From JBEVOS01 sp964563395 (lineage in GTDB: Bacteria > Pseudomonadota > Alphaproteobacteria > Caulobacterales > Aquidulcibacteraceae), in assembly GCA_964563395.1 (NCBI GenBank), contig CAZLWK010000001.1, positions 62,001 through 126,000 of the forward strand: 64,000 nucleotides of DNA, given 5' to 3'. The translations under genes and the position numbers were made by a program. Positions 1 to 7,061 of this stretch are shown piece by piece (the first letter of the stretch is position 1; the number at the start of each line of letters is the position of its first letter). The notes beneath the pieces are model-generated. The model was not told where the DNA came from and did not search any database. It saw only the letters and a program-made list of their open reading frames with translations.

Positions 1-422
1 TCGCGGAGAATGGATTCCTCTTGGATAGCCGCCCACCAGAACGCCGTCGCCAAGCGTCCAGAGGATCGGATGGCGTTGAGGAATTCGTCGCGCTGCATGC
101 GATAGAGGCTCACCGGCGTGATCGCCTCCACGCCATGATCGGCGCCGGTGTCGATCATCGCTTGAAGATCGAAGCAATCGCCTGGCAGCATGATGTTGAC
201 GATCTGGCGCCCCCCGTCGTCCAGCGCGCGCGTGCGCATCGCCCAGCCTTGAACGATCACGAAAACATGGCGCACCGGCGCCCCCACCTCAATCAGCACG
301 GCGCCCTTCGGCTTCTGCGTCAGCTCAATCTCGAACCGCGCGAGCGGGGCGAAATCCTCCTCGGTCAGATGCGAATAATGGCGCAGGCGTGCAAAAAGTG
401 GTTTCACCGCTGGTGCTCCCAT
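1..422 (-). CDS. Crp/Fnr-family transcriptional regulator, N-terminal part (runs off window)
   Basis: Only the first 140 codons are visible; the frame is open through base 1, so the C-terminal helix-turn-helix expected of this family lies outside. The visible part is a cyclic-nucleotide-binding-like beta roll: KGAVLIEVGAP at residues 39-49, VFVIVQGW at 53-60 and LPGD at 79-82, followed by the start of the long dimerisation helix. There is no N-terminal cysteine cluster, so it is not an oxygen-sensing FeS FNR; the ligand cannot be told. The ATG at 422 lies 8 bases after the stop of the receiver-like gene upstream, so the two are probably co-transcribed. Family assignment is inferred from fold pattern and motifs read by eye. 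Confidence 0.8.
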   Translation of the reverse strand, partial: MGAPAVKPLFARLRHYSHLTEEDFAPLARFEIELTQKPKGAVLIEVGAPVRHVFVIVQGWAMRTRALDDGGRQIVNIMLPGDCFDLQAMIDTGADHGVEAITPVSLYRMQRDEFLNAIRSSGRLATAFWWAAIQEESILR

Positions 423-430
423 ATCACAAC

Positions 431-796
431 CTAACGCTTGAGGTTGAGTTCCAGGTGCGCGGCGAGCAGCAGGGAGAGCGCGGCCCCCACCGGCCGCTGC
501 AGCCAGTGGCCGAACGTGGGCGAATTCGGCGGATCATCGCTCAGCCAAAACAATCGATCGGCGAAAGCACCGAGTTGAGCACGCTGAGCCGGATCATACG
601 CCGTGTCCGCGTCAATGATCAGAACAATCCGCTCATCCGCCTGCAGCGCGCGCAAGGCTTCGGCCAGATGAATCATCTGAATGATTTCCAAGCGCTCTAC
701 GATCGTGTGCTGCAGCAGGAGCTCCAACTCGAGCCCACGTACGGCGCTGCTTTCCAATATCAGCACGCGCAGGCGCTGCGCGTCCGCGTTGTTCAT
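431..796 (-). CDS. Receiver-like (response-regulator-fold) single-domain protein, degenerate
   Basis: The product is about 121 residues. It begins with a basic/hydrophobic strand (RLRVLILES), has an alternating helix-strand pattern and a central strand VLIIDADTAYD, which resembles the beta3 strand carrying the phospho-acceptor aspartate of receiver domains. The usual acidic pair after strand 1 is missing (LES instead of ED/DD), and the later conserved lysine is not obvious, so phosphorylation is doubtful. The start is uncertain: ATG 796 has GGGGAAG just upstream, while ATG 826 would add ten residues with a weaker ribosome site. It sits 8 bases before the Crp/Fnr gene and could act with it. 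The receiver assignment is an inference from pattern, not a strong motif. Confidence 0.5.
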   Translation of the reverse strand: MNNADAQRLRVLILESSAVRGLELELLLQHTIVERLEIIQMIHLAEALRALQADERIVLIIDADTAYDPAQRAQLGAFADRLFWLSDDPPNSPTFGHWLQRPVGAALSLLLAAHLELNLKR

Positions 797-953
797 CAGC
801 TTCCCCGCAGTCACCGCGATTGTCATTGACGGACCTAGCCGCTGCGGGTGCGCCGGCGCGCTAACATTTGTTACGAAACATGCGTCCATCACTGCGGAAC
901 TCGGCTTCGGTGGAGGCGTTTGCTGCTTTCCCCACCAATCCGAGGAGAGAATT

Positions 954-1307
954 ATGAGCATACGGATGATATCCGCGGCGGGCGTGGCCGCGCTTGCGCT
1001 CGTCGCGTGCACGAGCACGGGCAATGTGGAACGCAACGCGGTCGGCGGCGCGGCCGTCGGGGCGCTTGCCGGCGCCGCCATCGGCAACAATGTCGGCGAG
1101 GGCGATGCAGGTCAGGGCGCGGCGATCGGCGCGGCGGTTGGCGGCGCGGCGGGCGCGGCGCGCGGTCTCAGCCAAGACCAACGTCTGCGGGAGTGCTCGA
1201 GCACGGCGCAGCAGCCCGTCTACAGGGATCCGCAAACCGGCGGTTATTTCTATTACGTGCCTGGCACGAACCGCACTTGTTGGACGGATGGTCGTCCGCG
1301 CGGCTGA
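954..1307 (+). CDS. Glycine-zipper outer-membrane lipoprotein (17 kDa antigen-like)
   Basis: A 117-residue protein with a lipoprotein signal peptide: a short positive start, the hydrophobic run ISAAGVAALALVAC, and a lipobox ending at the cysteine near residue 19. Residues 30-65 are a glycine zipper (repeats such as AVGGAAVGALAGAAIG), typical of the Rickettsia 17 kDa antigen and YmgG-like families that insert in or span the outer membrane. The C-terminal third has two more cysteines and a YFYYVPG segment. The ATG at 954 is preceded by GAGGAGAG at good spacing. A strong hairpin terminator follows. Molecular role unknown; such proteins are usually structural or stress related. Confidence 0.8.
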   Translation: MSIRMISAAGVAALALVACTSTGNVERNAVGGAAVGALAGAAIGNNVGEGDAGQGAAIGAAVGGAAGAARGLSQDQRLRECSSTAQQPVYRDPQTGGYFYYVPGTNRTCWTDGRPRG

Positions 1308-1328
1308 GGCGCCAATGAGACAAAGAGA

Positions 1329-1354
1329 AGCGCCGCCTGAAGGCGGCGCTTTTT
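1329..1354 (+). terminator. Rho-independent terminator after the glycine-zipper lipoprotein gene
   Basis: A perfect 9-bp stem (AGCGCCGCC / GGCGGCGCT) with a TGAA tetraloop runs directly into TTTTT. It lies 21 bases past the lipoprotein stop codon. Confidence 0.85.
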
Positions 1355-1557
1355 CTTGTCCTGACCGGGAAGATGGGAGGCGCCGGACCCCTGCGGTACG
1401 GGGGGCGGGAGCTTGGGGGCCCGGCGCTACTCCTACGTCCCGGGTGGGACGCGGTGTGATAACGGCGCCGCACCTTGTTCGGTTCCGCCGCTTGAAAAAT
1501 TCCCGCCAGGAACTGGCGCGCCCCCTTCGCGCTTGTTGTGCCGATAGGGATGGATTG

Positions 1558-2163
1558 GTGCGAACCGTGTCAAATCAAGCAGATACATTGACGGGCGTGC
1601 TGGATGCGATGGAGGCGACGGCGCGGCCCGCCTCGCGCGCGCCGCGTCGATTGACGCTTGGACGCACGCTCGCCGCTCTCGGGGGCCGCGCATTTGGCCC
1701 GGTGCTATTGTTGCTAGGGCTTGTTTCGATTTCGCCTCTGACAGCGCCGCCTGGCGCCACATGGGCGGTCGCCGCGCTTGAGCTGATGATCGGCGTGCAA
1801 TTGCTCTTGCAAAAGCGGAAGCCGTGGTTACCGCGCGTGGCGCTGAAGATGCCGATGCCGCGTCGCCTGCTTTCCGCCTTCATCAAGAGCGCGCGGCCCG
1901 TGGCTCGGCGGGTCGACAAGATCGTGCAGCCGCGCCTGGCCGTGCTCGCGGAACCGCCCTGGGCGGCTGGCGCGGGCTTGGTGTGCGTGCTCGCGGCGCT
2001 CGCGACTTTCCCGCTGTCGCTGCTGCCCTTCGGCCCGGTCGTGCCGGGCGTGGCCATTTGTCTTGTCGGTCTTGGGCTCACCGCCAAGGACGGCCTTGCG
2101 CTTCTGCTGAGCGCGACACCGATCGTGATCGCGGCGGTCGCGATCTTTTTGCATATGGGCTGA
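1558..2163 (+). CDS. ExoD-family integral membrane protein
   Basis: A protein of about 201 residues with the ExoD layout: a cytoplasmic N-terminus, a conserved RLTLGRTLAALGGRAFGP segment, a long hydrophobic hairpin (LLLLLGLVSISPL onward), a central basic loop (KRKPWLPRVALK) and C-terminal paired helices (LATFPLSLLPFGPVVPG then IVIAAVAIFLHMG). ExoD was named in Sinorhizobium for an exopolysaccharide effect, but its biochemical role is unclear. The start chosen is GTG 1558, preceded by AGGGA at 7 bases; GTG 1567 and ATG 1609 are alternatives, the latter cutting into conserved sequence. It is a single gene followed by a shared bidirectional terminator. Confidence 0.75.
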   Translation: MRTVSNQADTLTGVLDAMEATARPASRAPRRLTLGRTLAALGGRAFGPVLLLLGLVSISPLTAPPGATWAVAALELMIGVQLLLQKRKPWLPRVALKMPMPRRLLSAFIKSARPVARRVDKIVQPRLAVLAEPPWAAGAGLVCVLAALATFPLSLLPFGPVVPGVAICLVGLGLTAKDGLALLLSATPIVIAAVAIFLHMG

Positions 2164-2170
2164 TCGTGAA

Positions 2171-2203
2171 AAGCCGGACGCGGATTTTTTCCGCGTCCGG
2201 CTT
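2171..2203. terminator. Bidirectional intrinsic terminator
   Basis: A 13-bp perfect stem (AAGCCGGACGCGG / CCGCGTCCGGCTT) with a T-rich loop lies between the convergent ExoD-like gene and the small lipoprotein gene. Read on the minus strand the stem ends in a short T tract, so it can serve both. Confidence 0.75.
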
Positions 2204-2227
2204 CTTGAATACATGCGTCGAGCGCGT

Positions 2228-2482
2228 TTACGGCGTCGTCACGGGCGGCGTGGCGGGCGTGTTGGTCGCGTCGTCGGCGGCGTCGGCGGCGTCCTCATTG
2301 GCTTCGTCCATCGCTTCGCCGGCGTTTTCCATCGGGCCGTCCATCATATCGGTCGATCCTTGGGTGGATTCCTCGATCGCCGAATCCATGTTCTCGCCGG
2401 TTTTTTCCGCGGGGCCCGCGCCGCACGCGGTCACCAGAAGCAGGCAGGCCGTCGCGCCCGCGCTCATGATCTGCTTGAGCAT
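2228..2482 (-). CDS. Small acidic lipoprotein, hypothetical
   Basis: An 84-residue protein with a clear lipoprotein signal (MSAGATACLLLVTAC; cysteine near residue 20). The mature part is short, very acidic and low complexity, rich in D, E, M, A and T (for example EDAADAADDATN), and looks disordered. The start at 2482 is backed by AGGAGA upstream. Such alanine/aspartate-rich small lipoproteins are common in alphaproteobacteria and have no known function. It sits alone between a terminator and a divergent small membrane-peptide gene. Confidence 0.75.
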   Translation of the reverse strand: MLKQIMSAGATACLLLVTACGAGPAEKTGENMDSAIEESTQGSTDMMDGPMENAGEAMDEANEDAADAADDATNTPATPPVTTP

Positions 2483-2575
2483 TATCGTCTCCTCTCGTCC
2501 CTGACCCCGCGAGTGCGGGCAGATTTACAATTGCTAGCCTTACGGCTGGTTCCCGCCGGAATTGCGCGTGGAACG

Positions 2576-2601
2576 GGAACCGGGAGCGCGATCATCCGGT
2601 T
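2576..2601 (+). promoter_or_regulatory. Candidate EcfG/SigT-type general-stress promoter
   Basis: GGAAC (2576-2580), a 17-base spacer, then GGTT (2598-2601). The alphaproteobacterial EcfG consensus is GGAAC-N16/17-CGTT, so one base of the -10 differs. It lies 50 bases upstream of the start of the small membrane peptide. Confidence 0.35.
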
Positions 2602-2648
2602 GGCCGAGAGCGCGCGCGGCGATCTTTCGCTCGCCGCGCGCTGGAGGT

Positions 2649-3788
2649 TCAATGCACGGCATGGGCAAAGGCTGCATTCTCTGGGCGATCGGGATACCGC
2701 TGCCCATCATCCTGTTGCTCTATTTCCTTGGCTTTCTGAATTGAGCGCCAAGCCAGGAAGGCTGTCGCCGCCGAGACTGCAATCAGGCTTGCCGTGGCCG
2801 CGGGATGGAGGCGCGCGGCGGTGTAGAGGCTGAAGCGGGCTTTCTGGCTGTGATCGCTGTAGATGCGGTTATCGCCGGAGGGCGCATGCAAGCTGTCGCG
2901 CGGGGCTTTGGGCGCGTTTTCATCTTGCTGCATCCGATAGAGCGTACGCGGCAGCACGCGATCAGCCGCGCCAGGCGCCGCCTTGGCGAACAAGGTGATT
3001 TGCTTGCCGCTCCAACCCACAGTGATTTCACGCACCGCATGCGTGGCGGCGTGAAGAATCGTCCGCGCGACGAGGTCTGGGCTGTAAAGCGGATCGGGCA
3101 ATTTGGCCGCGTGCGGCAAATAATTCTTGGCGTGCGCATCGAATGGCGTGTCGACGCCGCTCGGCTTGATCAGCGTGACGCGGATGGGGTCTCCAGCGTG
3201 CAAGAGCTCCATGCGCAACGTGTCGGTGAAGCCCTTCACCGCGTGCTTGGACGCCGCGTACGCGCCAAGGAGCGGCGCGCCCACGTCCGAGACGATCGAT
3301 CCGATATTGATCAACGTTCCGGCGACGCCCCGCGCGCGAAAATGCGCGATGGCGGCGAGAGAGCCGTTCACCACGCCCCAATAATTGGTTTGGAAGACCC
3401 GCATCTGATCTTCAAGCGGCACGTTCGTGAGTTCGCCATAGACGCCGACGCCCGCATTGTTCACCCATGTGTCGAAGCCGCCAAAGCGCGTTTGCGCGAG
3501 GTTCACGATCCGCGCCACATCGGCTTCAACGCCGACATCCGCGCAGATATAGACGCAGGCCGCGCCCTGCGCTTCGAGCGATCCGTGCAGCTCGCGCAAG
3601 AGCCCCTCGTCTCGCGCGGCGAGAACGAGATTGGCGCCCATGCGGGCGGCGCGTTCGGCTGTCGCCTTGCCGATGCCGGAGCTCGCGCCTGTGATGACGA
3701 TGGTTTGGTCGCGAAGCGGCTTATGGCGCGGCCGCGCCTGAAGCGTTTCGCGTTCATGCGTTGGGTTGGTCTCAGTGGCGAGCGTCAT
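2649..3788 (-). CDS. SDR-family oxidoreductase with C-terminal membrane segment
   Basis: A 379-residue short-chain dehydrogenase/reductase. It has the nucleotide motif TGASSGIG at residues 33-40, VNNAG at 109-113, the catalytic serine in NIGSI near 164 and YAASK at 177-181, so all catalytic residues are present; it should use NAD(P)H on an unknown substrate. It is longer than a classical SDR (about 250): after about residue 250 comes a linker and then a hydrophobic run (ASLIAVSAATAFLAW) that may anchor it in the membrane, and a charged tail. The start at 3788 has CCAGGAG upstream; extension to 3944 is possible but looks non-coding. It is the last gene of a probable operon after the hemerythrin and LigD-like genes (82-base gap). 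Confidence 0.85.
   Translation of the reverse strand: MTLATETNPTHERETLQARPRHKPLRDQTIVITGASSGIGKATAERAARMGANLVLAARDEGLLRELHGSLEAQGAACVYICADVGVEADVARIVNLAQTRFGGFDTWVNNAGVGVYGELTNVPLEDQMRVFQTNYWGVVNGSLAAIAHFRARGVAGTLINIGSIVSDVGAPLLGAYAASKHAVKGFTDTLRMELLHAGDPIRVTLIKPSGVDTPFDAHAKNYLPHAAKLPDPLYSPDLVARTILHAATHAVREITVGWSGKQITLFAKAAPGAADRVLPRTLYRMQQDENAPKAPRDSLHAPSGDNRIYSDHSQKARFSLYTAARLHPAATASLIAVSAATAFLAWRSIQKAKEIEQQDDGQRYPDRPENAAFAHAVH
2652..2744 (+). CDS. 30-residue single-pass membrane peptide
   Basis: A 30-residue peptide starting MHGMGKGC, followed by one hydrophobic helix containing AIGIPLPIILLLYFLGF. The ATG at 2652 has a strong ribosome site (GGAGG, 5 bases away). Peptides with a GC-LLW-GIP-PIII-like pattern recur in many proteobacterial genomes as far as I remember, which supports a real gene. 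The whole gene lies inside the last 32 codons of the SDR gene on the other strand, so the two genes are convergent and fully overlapping at their ends. Function unknown. Below the length many annotation pipelines accept. Confidence 0.5.
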   Translation: MHGMGKGCILWAIGIPLPIILLLYFLGFLN

Positions 3789-3870
3789 CGTGCGGATCTC
3801 CTGGCTGTGCGCGAAGGGCGCGTGTCGCCAACCGCACCGCGCTGCACCGGTTCCTGCAGGGAGCGGGGGC

Positions 3871-5472
3871 TTATGCGGCGGAGAGCTTGCGTCGCGCGGC
3901 GGCCAGACTGCCGGCGGCCGCGTCATAATCGCGCCAGGGATCATTCTTTTTCAAAAGCGCGAACGCCGTTCTAATCGTAAACCGGCTTACATCCAGGCCC
4001 GCGCGCACTTGCGACCAATTGAGCGGCATTGACACCGGCGCGTGCGCCCGCGCGCGGGGCGACAGCGGCGCGACCGCCGTCGCCATGCGATCATTGCGCA
4101 GATAATCGAGAAAAATTTTCCCGGTTCGCTTTTCCTTCGACATGTTGATCAGATAGCGAGACGGCGAATCTGCAGCCATGCGGGCGCAAACGGCTTGCGC
4201 GAACGACTTTGCGTCGGCCCACGAGATTTGCGTGCGCGAGGCCTTCAAGGGCGCCGTCACATGCAGCCCCTTTCCGCCCGTGCTTTTGCAGAAACTCTCA
4301 AGGCCAAGCGCGGAGAGACGCTCACGCATTTCCTTGGCCGCTTCGATGACGGCGTCGAACCCAAGATCGGGAGCGGGATCGAGGTCGAACACGAGCCTGC
4401 CTGGGATGTCGGGGCTGTCAGGGCGGCAATTCGAAGGATGGAGTTCAACAACGGCGATTTGCGCGGCGGCCAGCAGGGAATCGATGCTGTCGAATTGCAG
4501 ATAGGGTTGCTTTTCGCTTCGCATCTTCACGCGTGTGATCAGGGGCGAGGCGCCCTGCATTGGGTGGCGTTGAAAGAAGCGTTCGCCGTCGATGCCGTCC
4601 GGCGCGCGCACGATCGAACAGGGGCGTCCACGCACATGCGGCTCCATCCAGGGACCGACCACTTCGTAATAGGCGGCGAGTTCGGCTTTGGTGATCGGCG
4701 GGTCCGTTTCGGGCGCGGGCCAGAGCGGCTTTTCCGCGTTCGTCAGCGTGACCGCGCCAATTTGCACGCTGCTGGAGGCGCGCGAGCGGGGCGCTGGCTT
4801 CGCCGCCTTCTTCGCGGACGTGCTGCGCCACACCGCATCCGCGGCCGCGCCTTTGGACAGCATGAAGGGTTTTGGGCGCTTGCCGGCGCCGGCTTGAATC
4901 TCGGCCATGGTCCGGCCAGACGCGGCGGATTTTTCTTCGCCGTCGTCCGCGTCCGCGTGCGCAAAGGCGTCGCGATGCTTGATGAGCAGCCAATTGTCGC
5001 GCTGTTCGCGACCGCGCCGCGCCATGCGCACAAGCACGTAGCCCCCTTCCATCTTTTCACCCATGAGAATGAGTTTGAGCTCACCCTTGCGCAGCGCGGC
5101 GGCGGGATCGCCGTTTTGCGGCGCCCAGAATCCACGATCCCACAGCATAACCGTGCCGCCGCCATATTGGCCTTTAGGGATCGTGCCCTCGAAGTCCCCG
5201 TAATCGAGCGGATGATCCTCGGTTTCGACAGCGAGGCGTTTGATCTTCGGATCGGCGGAGGGCCTGTTGGTCACGGCCCAGGATTTGAACACGCCGTCGA
5301 TCTCAAGACGGAAATCATAATGCAGGCGTGTGGCGGCATGTTTTTGCACGACAAAGCGCGGATGCGGCGCGGGAAGAATGATCGCTTCGCCCGCAGGCTC
5401 TGACGTACGGGCGAAATCCCGCATCGCGCGATAGCGCTGGAGCTGCTTCGATGGCGAGGCTGCTCGCGCCAA
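3871..5472 (-). CDS. ligD: LigD-like protein: 3'-phosphoesterase plus primase-polymerase, ligase domain absent
   Basis: A 533-residue protein. Residues 10-170 are the LigD phosphoesterase: QKHAATRLHYDFRLEIDG holds H45, H51, D53 and R55, and H87 is in EDHPLDY, matching the metal and phosphate ligands known in Pseudomonas LigD. Residues 240-520 are the polymerase domain, with FDLDP (D363, D365), KSTGGKGLHV (397-406) and a third aspartate in FLDYLRN (456). The central ATP-dependent ligase domain with its KxDG lysine is missing; only its entry linker (SGRTMAEIQAG, 185-195) remains. No Ku gene is in the window. The start is TTG 5472, the only start codon after the preceding stop, with GGGG upstream. 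A role in 3'-end repair or gap filling rather than sealing is inferred. Confidence 0.9.
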   Translation of the reverse strand: MARAASPSKQLQRYRAMRDFARTSEPAGEAIILPAPHPRFVVQKHAATRLHYDFRLEIDGVFKSWAVTNRPSADPKIKRLAVETEDHPLDYGDFEGTIPKGQYGGGTVMLWDRGFWAPQNGDPAAALRKGELKLILMGEKMEGGYVLVRMARRGREQRDNWLLIKHRDAFAHADADDGEEKSAASGRTMAEIQAGAGKRPKPFMLSKGAAADAVWRSTSAKKAAKPAPRSRASSSVQIGAVTLTNAEKPLWPAPETDPPITKAELAAYYEVVGPWMEPHVRGRPCSIVRAPDGIDGERFFQRHPMQGASPLITRVKMRSEKQPYLQFDSIDSLLAAAQIAVVELHPSNCRPDSPDIPGRLVFDLDPAPDLGFDAVIEAAKEMRERLSALGLESFCKSTGGKGLHVTAPLKASRTQISWADAKSFAQAVCARMAADSPSRYLINMSKEKRTGKIFLDYLRNDRMATAVAPLSPRARAHAPVSMPLNWSQVRAGLDVSRFTIRTAFALLKKNDPWRDYDAAAGSLAAARRKLSAA

Positions 5473-5502
5473 TCTTGCCCCCCGGTTCAGGTTGGCGGCG
5501 GA

Positions 5503-6027
5503 CTAACCCACATAGCGGTCAAATTCTTCCAAATACCTGGTGGTCAGCAGGTCCTGGTTTCGACCGTCCTTCTTGAGGTCGAGAAACCAATTGTTCTCTT
5601 CCTCATACATGTGGTGCAGCACCGCGCCTTCGATGTGCTCAAGCTTCTCGCGCCATTCCTTCGACGACGGATCGAGCCGCTCAAGCTCCGCCATCTGCAT
5701 TTTGGTTGCGGTTTGCTCTGTATAGGCCATGTTCGCGTGGCCTTTTTCGTGCGCCTTGGCCATTGCGGGGTAGAGCACGATCTCCTCCGCAAGCGCGTGG
5801 CCGTTGAGGATAAGCGCGAGATCCTTCATCGCGGCCAGGCGCTCCTCGGTATCCGCGGCGATGCGCGCTTCCGCGAAGGCCGCGCGAATTTGCTCATGAT
5901 GATCCAAGGCGGCGGAGAGCCAGTCGCCCGGCGTCGCGGCGGCGCGCGCCTTCGCCGTAGCCTTCATTCGGGCCTCTTCGCTTTCCGGCGGCGTGACCGC
6001 CGCGATCGCTTTATCGACGATGGACAT
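5503..6027 (-). CDS. Hemerythrin HHE-domain protein
   Basis: A 174-residue helical protein with a hemerythrin-like pattern of metal-ligand histidines and glutamates: DHHEQIR near 42-48, NGHALAEEIVLYPAM near 75-89, a central amphipathic helix, and HHMYEEENN near 140. These would bind a di-iron centre; HHE proteins sense or buffer oxygen, NO or iron. The ATG at 6027 is preceded by AAGGAG. It is the first gene of a minus-strand operon; its TAG stop is in the same frame as the LigD-like gene, which begins 30 bases later. The exact ligand set was read by eye. Confidence 0.85.
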   Translation of the reverse strand: MSIVDKAIAAVTPPESEEARMKATAKARAAATPGDWLSAALDHHEQIRAAFAEARIAADTEERLAAMKDLALILNGHALAEEIVLYPAMAKAHEKGHANMAYTEQTATKMQMAELERLDPSSKEWREKLEHIEGAVLHHMYEEENNWFLDLKKDGRNQDLLTTRYLEEFDRYVG

Positions 6028-6193
6028 GGAATTGCTCCTTCAAGCCTTTGCCTGAAGGCAATGCGTCCGCGCTGCGCCTGGTTCCGGCCACGACGGTAAG
6101 GCGGCGCCGAAGACCAAGGTGAAAACGTCCGACCTCGGATGGAACGCATCAGCTCGTGCGCGCTTCAATCATCGTTGTCCAAGGAGAAGTGCG

Positions 6194-6526
6194 ATGGCGA
6201 AGAAATGCAAATGCCGGCCCGTGAACGGCTTGCCGAAAAGGATTGCGGGCATGCGAATTCCCAAAAGCGTGCGGCGCGCTGCGGGCACGCCGCTCGGGTC
6301 CGCGCTGATCGCGGAATTCGTGGTGTCGTTCGCGCGCGACGCCGCGGCGAGCCAGCCGGTGCGACGCGCGGCCGCTGATTTGCGCGCCCAATTCGCGCGA
6401 GCTGCGTTGGGCGTCGCGGAAGGCGTGCAAGACGCCGCCAACGCCGCTGGCGATTCACTGGTCGACGCCGCGCGCGAGCGTCCGCGCCGGGCGCGCGCGC
6501 TGCGCGACGATGAAATGACGCACTAG
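6194..6526 (+). CDS. Small basic hypothetical protein
   Basis: A 110-residue protein with a strong ribosome site (AAGGAGAAG) before ATG 6194. It begins with a short Cys/Lys segment (MAKKCKCRPVNGLPKRIAG), continues through IPKSVRRAAGTPLGSALIAEFVVSFARDAA, and ends in an alanine/arginine-rich helical tail. I do not recognise the family; the PKSVRRA and LGSALIAEFVV pattern resembles short alphaproteobacterial proteins of unknown function. Base composition matches its neighbours. It converges on tspO with a 4-base gap and is divergent from the hemerythrin operon. Confidence 0.6.
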   Translation: MAKKCKCRPVNGLPKRIAGMRIPKSVRRAAGTPLGSALIAEFVVSFARDAAASQPVRRAAADLRAQFARAALGVAEGVQDAANAAGDSLVDAARERPRRARALRDDEMTH

Positions 6527-6530
6527 CGCG

Positions 6531-7004
6531 TCAGCGTCCGGCGCCGCGCGGGCCGTTGAGCTGGAGGATGCGCGCGTTCAACGCCACCGCGACCGTGACC
6601 CAGAGGAGGTACGGCGCAAGCAGCCAGGCGGCGAGCGGCGAGATCGGCGCGAACGCGAAGATGAGGGCGAGCGTGGAGGCCCAGAGCGCGCAGGCCTCCA
6701 CGAGCGCCAAATCGATCCGCTTCAATCCGAAGAAAAGCGGCGACCAGCTCGCATTGAGCACGAGGTTCAGCGCATAGAGCGTGAGTGCAGGCGCTGCCGC
6801 CGCACCGGCCGCGCGCCAAACCAACCAGCCCGTGATGGCGATCGCCACGTAAAGCAGTGTCCACACCAACGGGAACGCCCACATCGGGGGCGTCCAAGGC
6901 GGCTTCTTCAGTCCCCGATACCAGTGCAAGGGCCGAAAAACGCTGCTCGGCAGCGCCGCCGCGAAGTTCAAACCCGCGAAGGCGAGAAAGGAAGCGTCAT
7001 CCAT
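6531..7004 (-). CDS. tspO: TspO/MBR-family membrane protein
   Basis: A 157-residue protein with five predicted membrane helices and family signatures: WYRGLKKPPWTPPMWAFPLVW near residues 28-50, then LYALNLVLNASWSPLFFG near 77-94, which contains the conserved N..W..LFFG. TspO proteins bind porphyrins and related ligands in the outer or cytoplasmic membrane and are linked to tetrapyrrole and stress responses. The length is normal. An EcfG-like promoter candidate lies just upstream at 7031-7055. Confidence 0.92.
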   Translation of the reverse strand: MDDASFLAFAGLNFAAALPSSVFRPLHWYRGLKKPPWTPPMWAFPLVWTLLYVAIAITGWLVWRAAGAAAAPALTLYALNLVLNASWSPLFFGLKRIDLALVEACALWASTLALIFAFAPISPLAAWLLAPYLLWVTVAVALNARILQLNGPRGAGR

Positions 7005-7030
7005 GGCGCGAGGCGGTCCGTTTCAAGGCG

Positions 7031-7055
7031 AACCGCCTCGCCGCGACAACGTTCC
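7031..7055 (-). promoter_or_regulatory. Candidate EcfG/SigT-type general-stress promoter for tspO
   Basis: On the minus strand GGAAC (7055-7051), 16 bases, then GGTT (7034-7031), against the consensus GGAAC-N16/17-CGTT. It lies in the 57-base gap between the upstream gene and tspO, 26 bases before the tspO start. An 11-bp inverted repeat overlaps the -10 end and may end transcription from the upstream gene. Confidence 0.4.
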
Positions 7056-7061
7056 TTACGT

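Noticed and set aside
6060..6085. GGAAC-N17-CATT upstream of the hemerythrin operon as an EcfG promoter
   Set aside because: The -10 lacks the GTT that is the most constant part of the motif; the match is too weak to list as a site.
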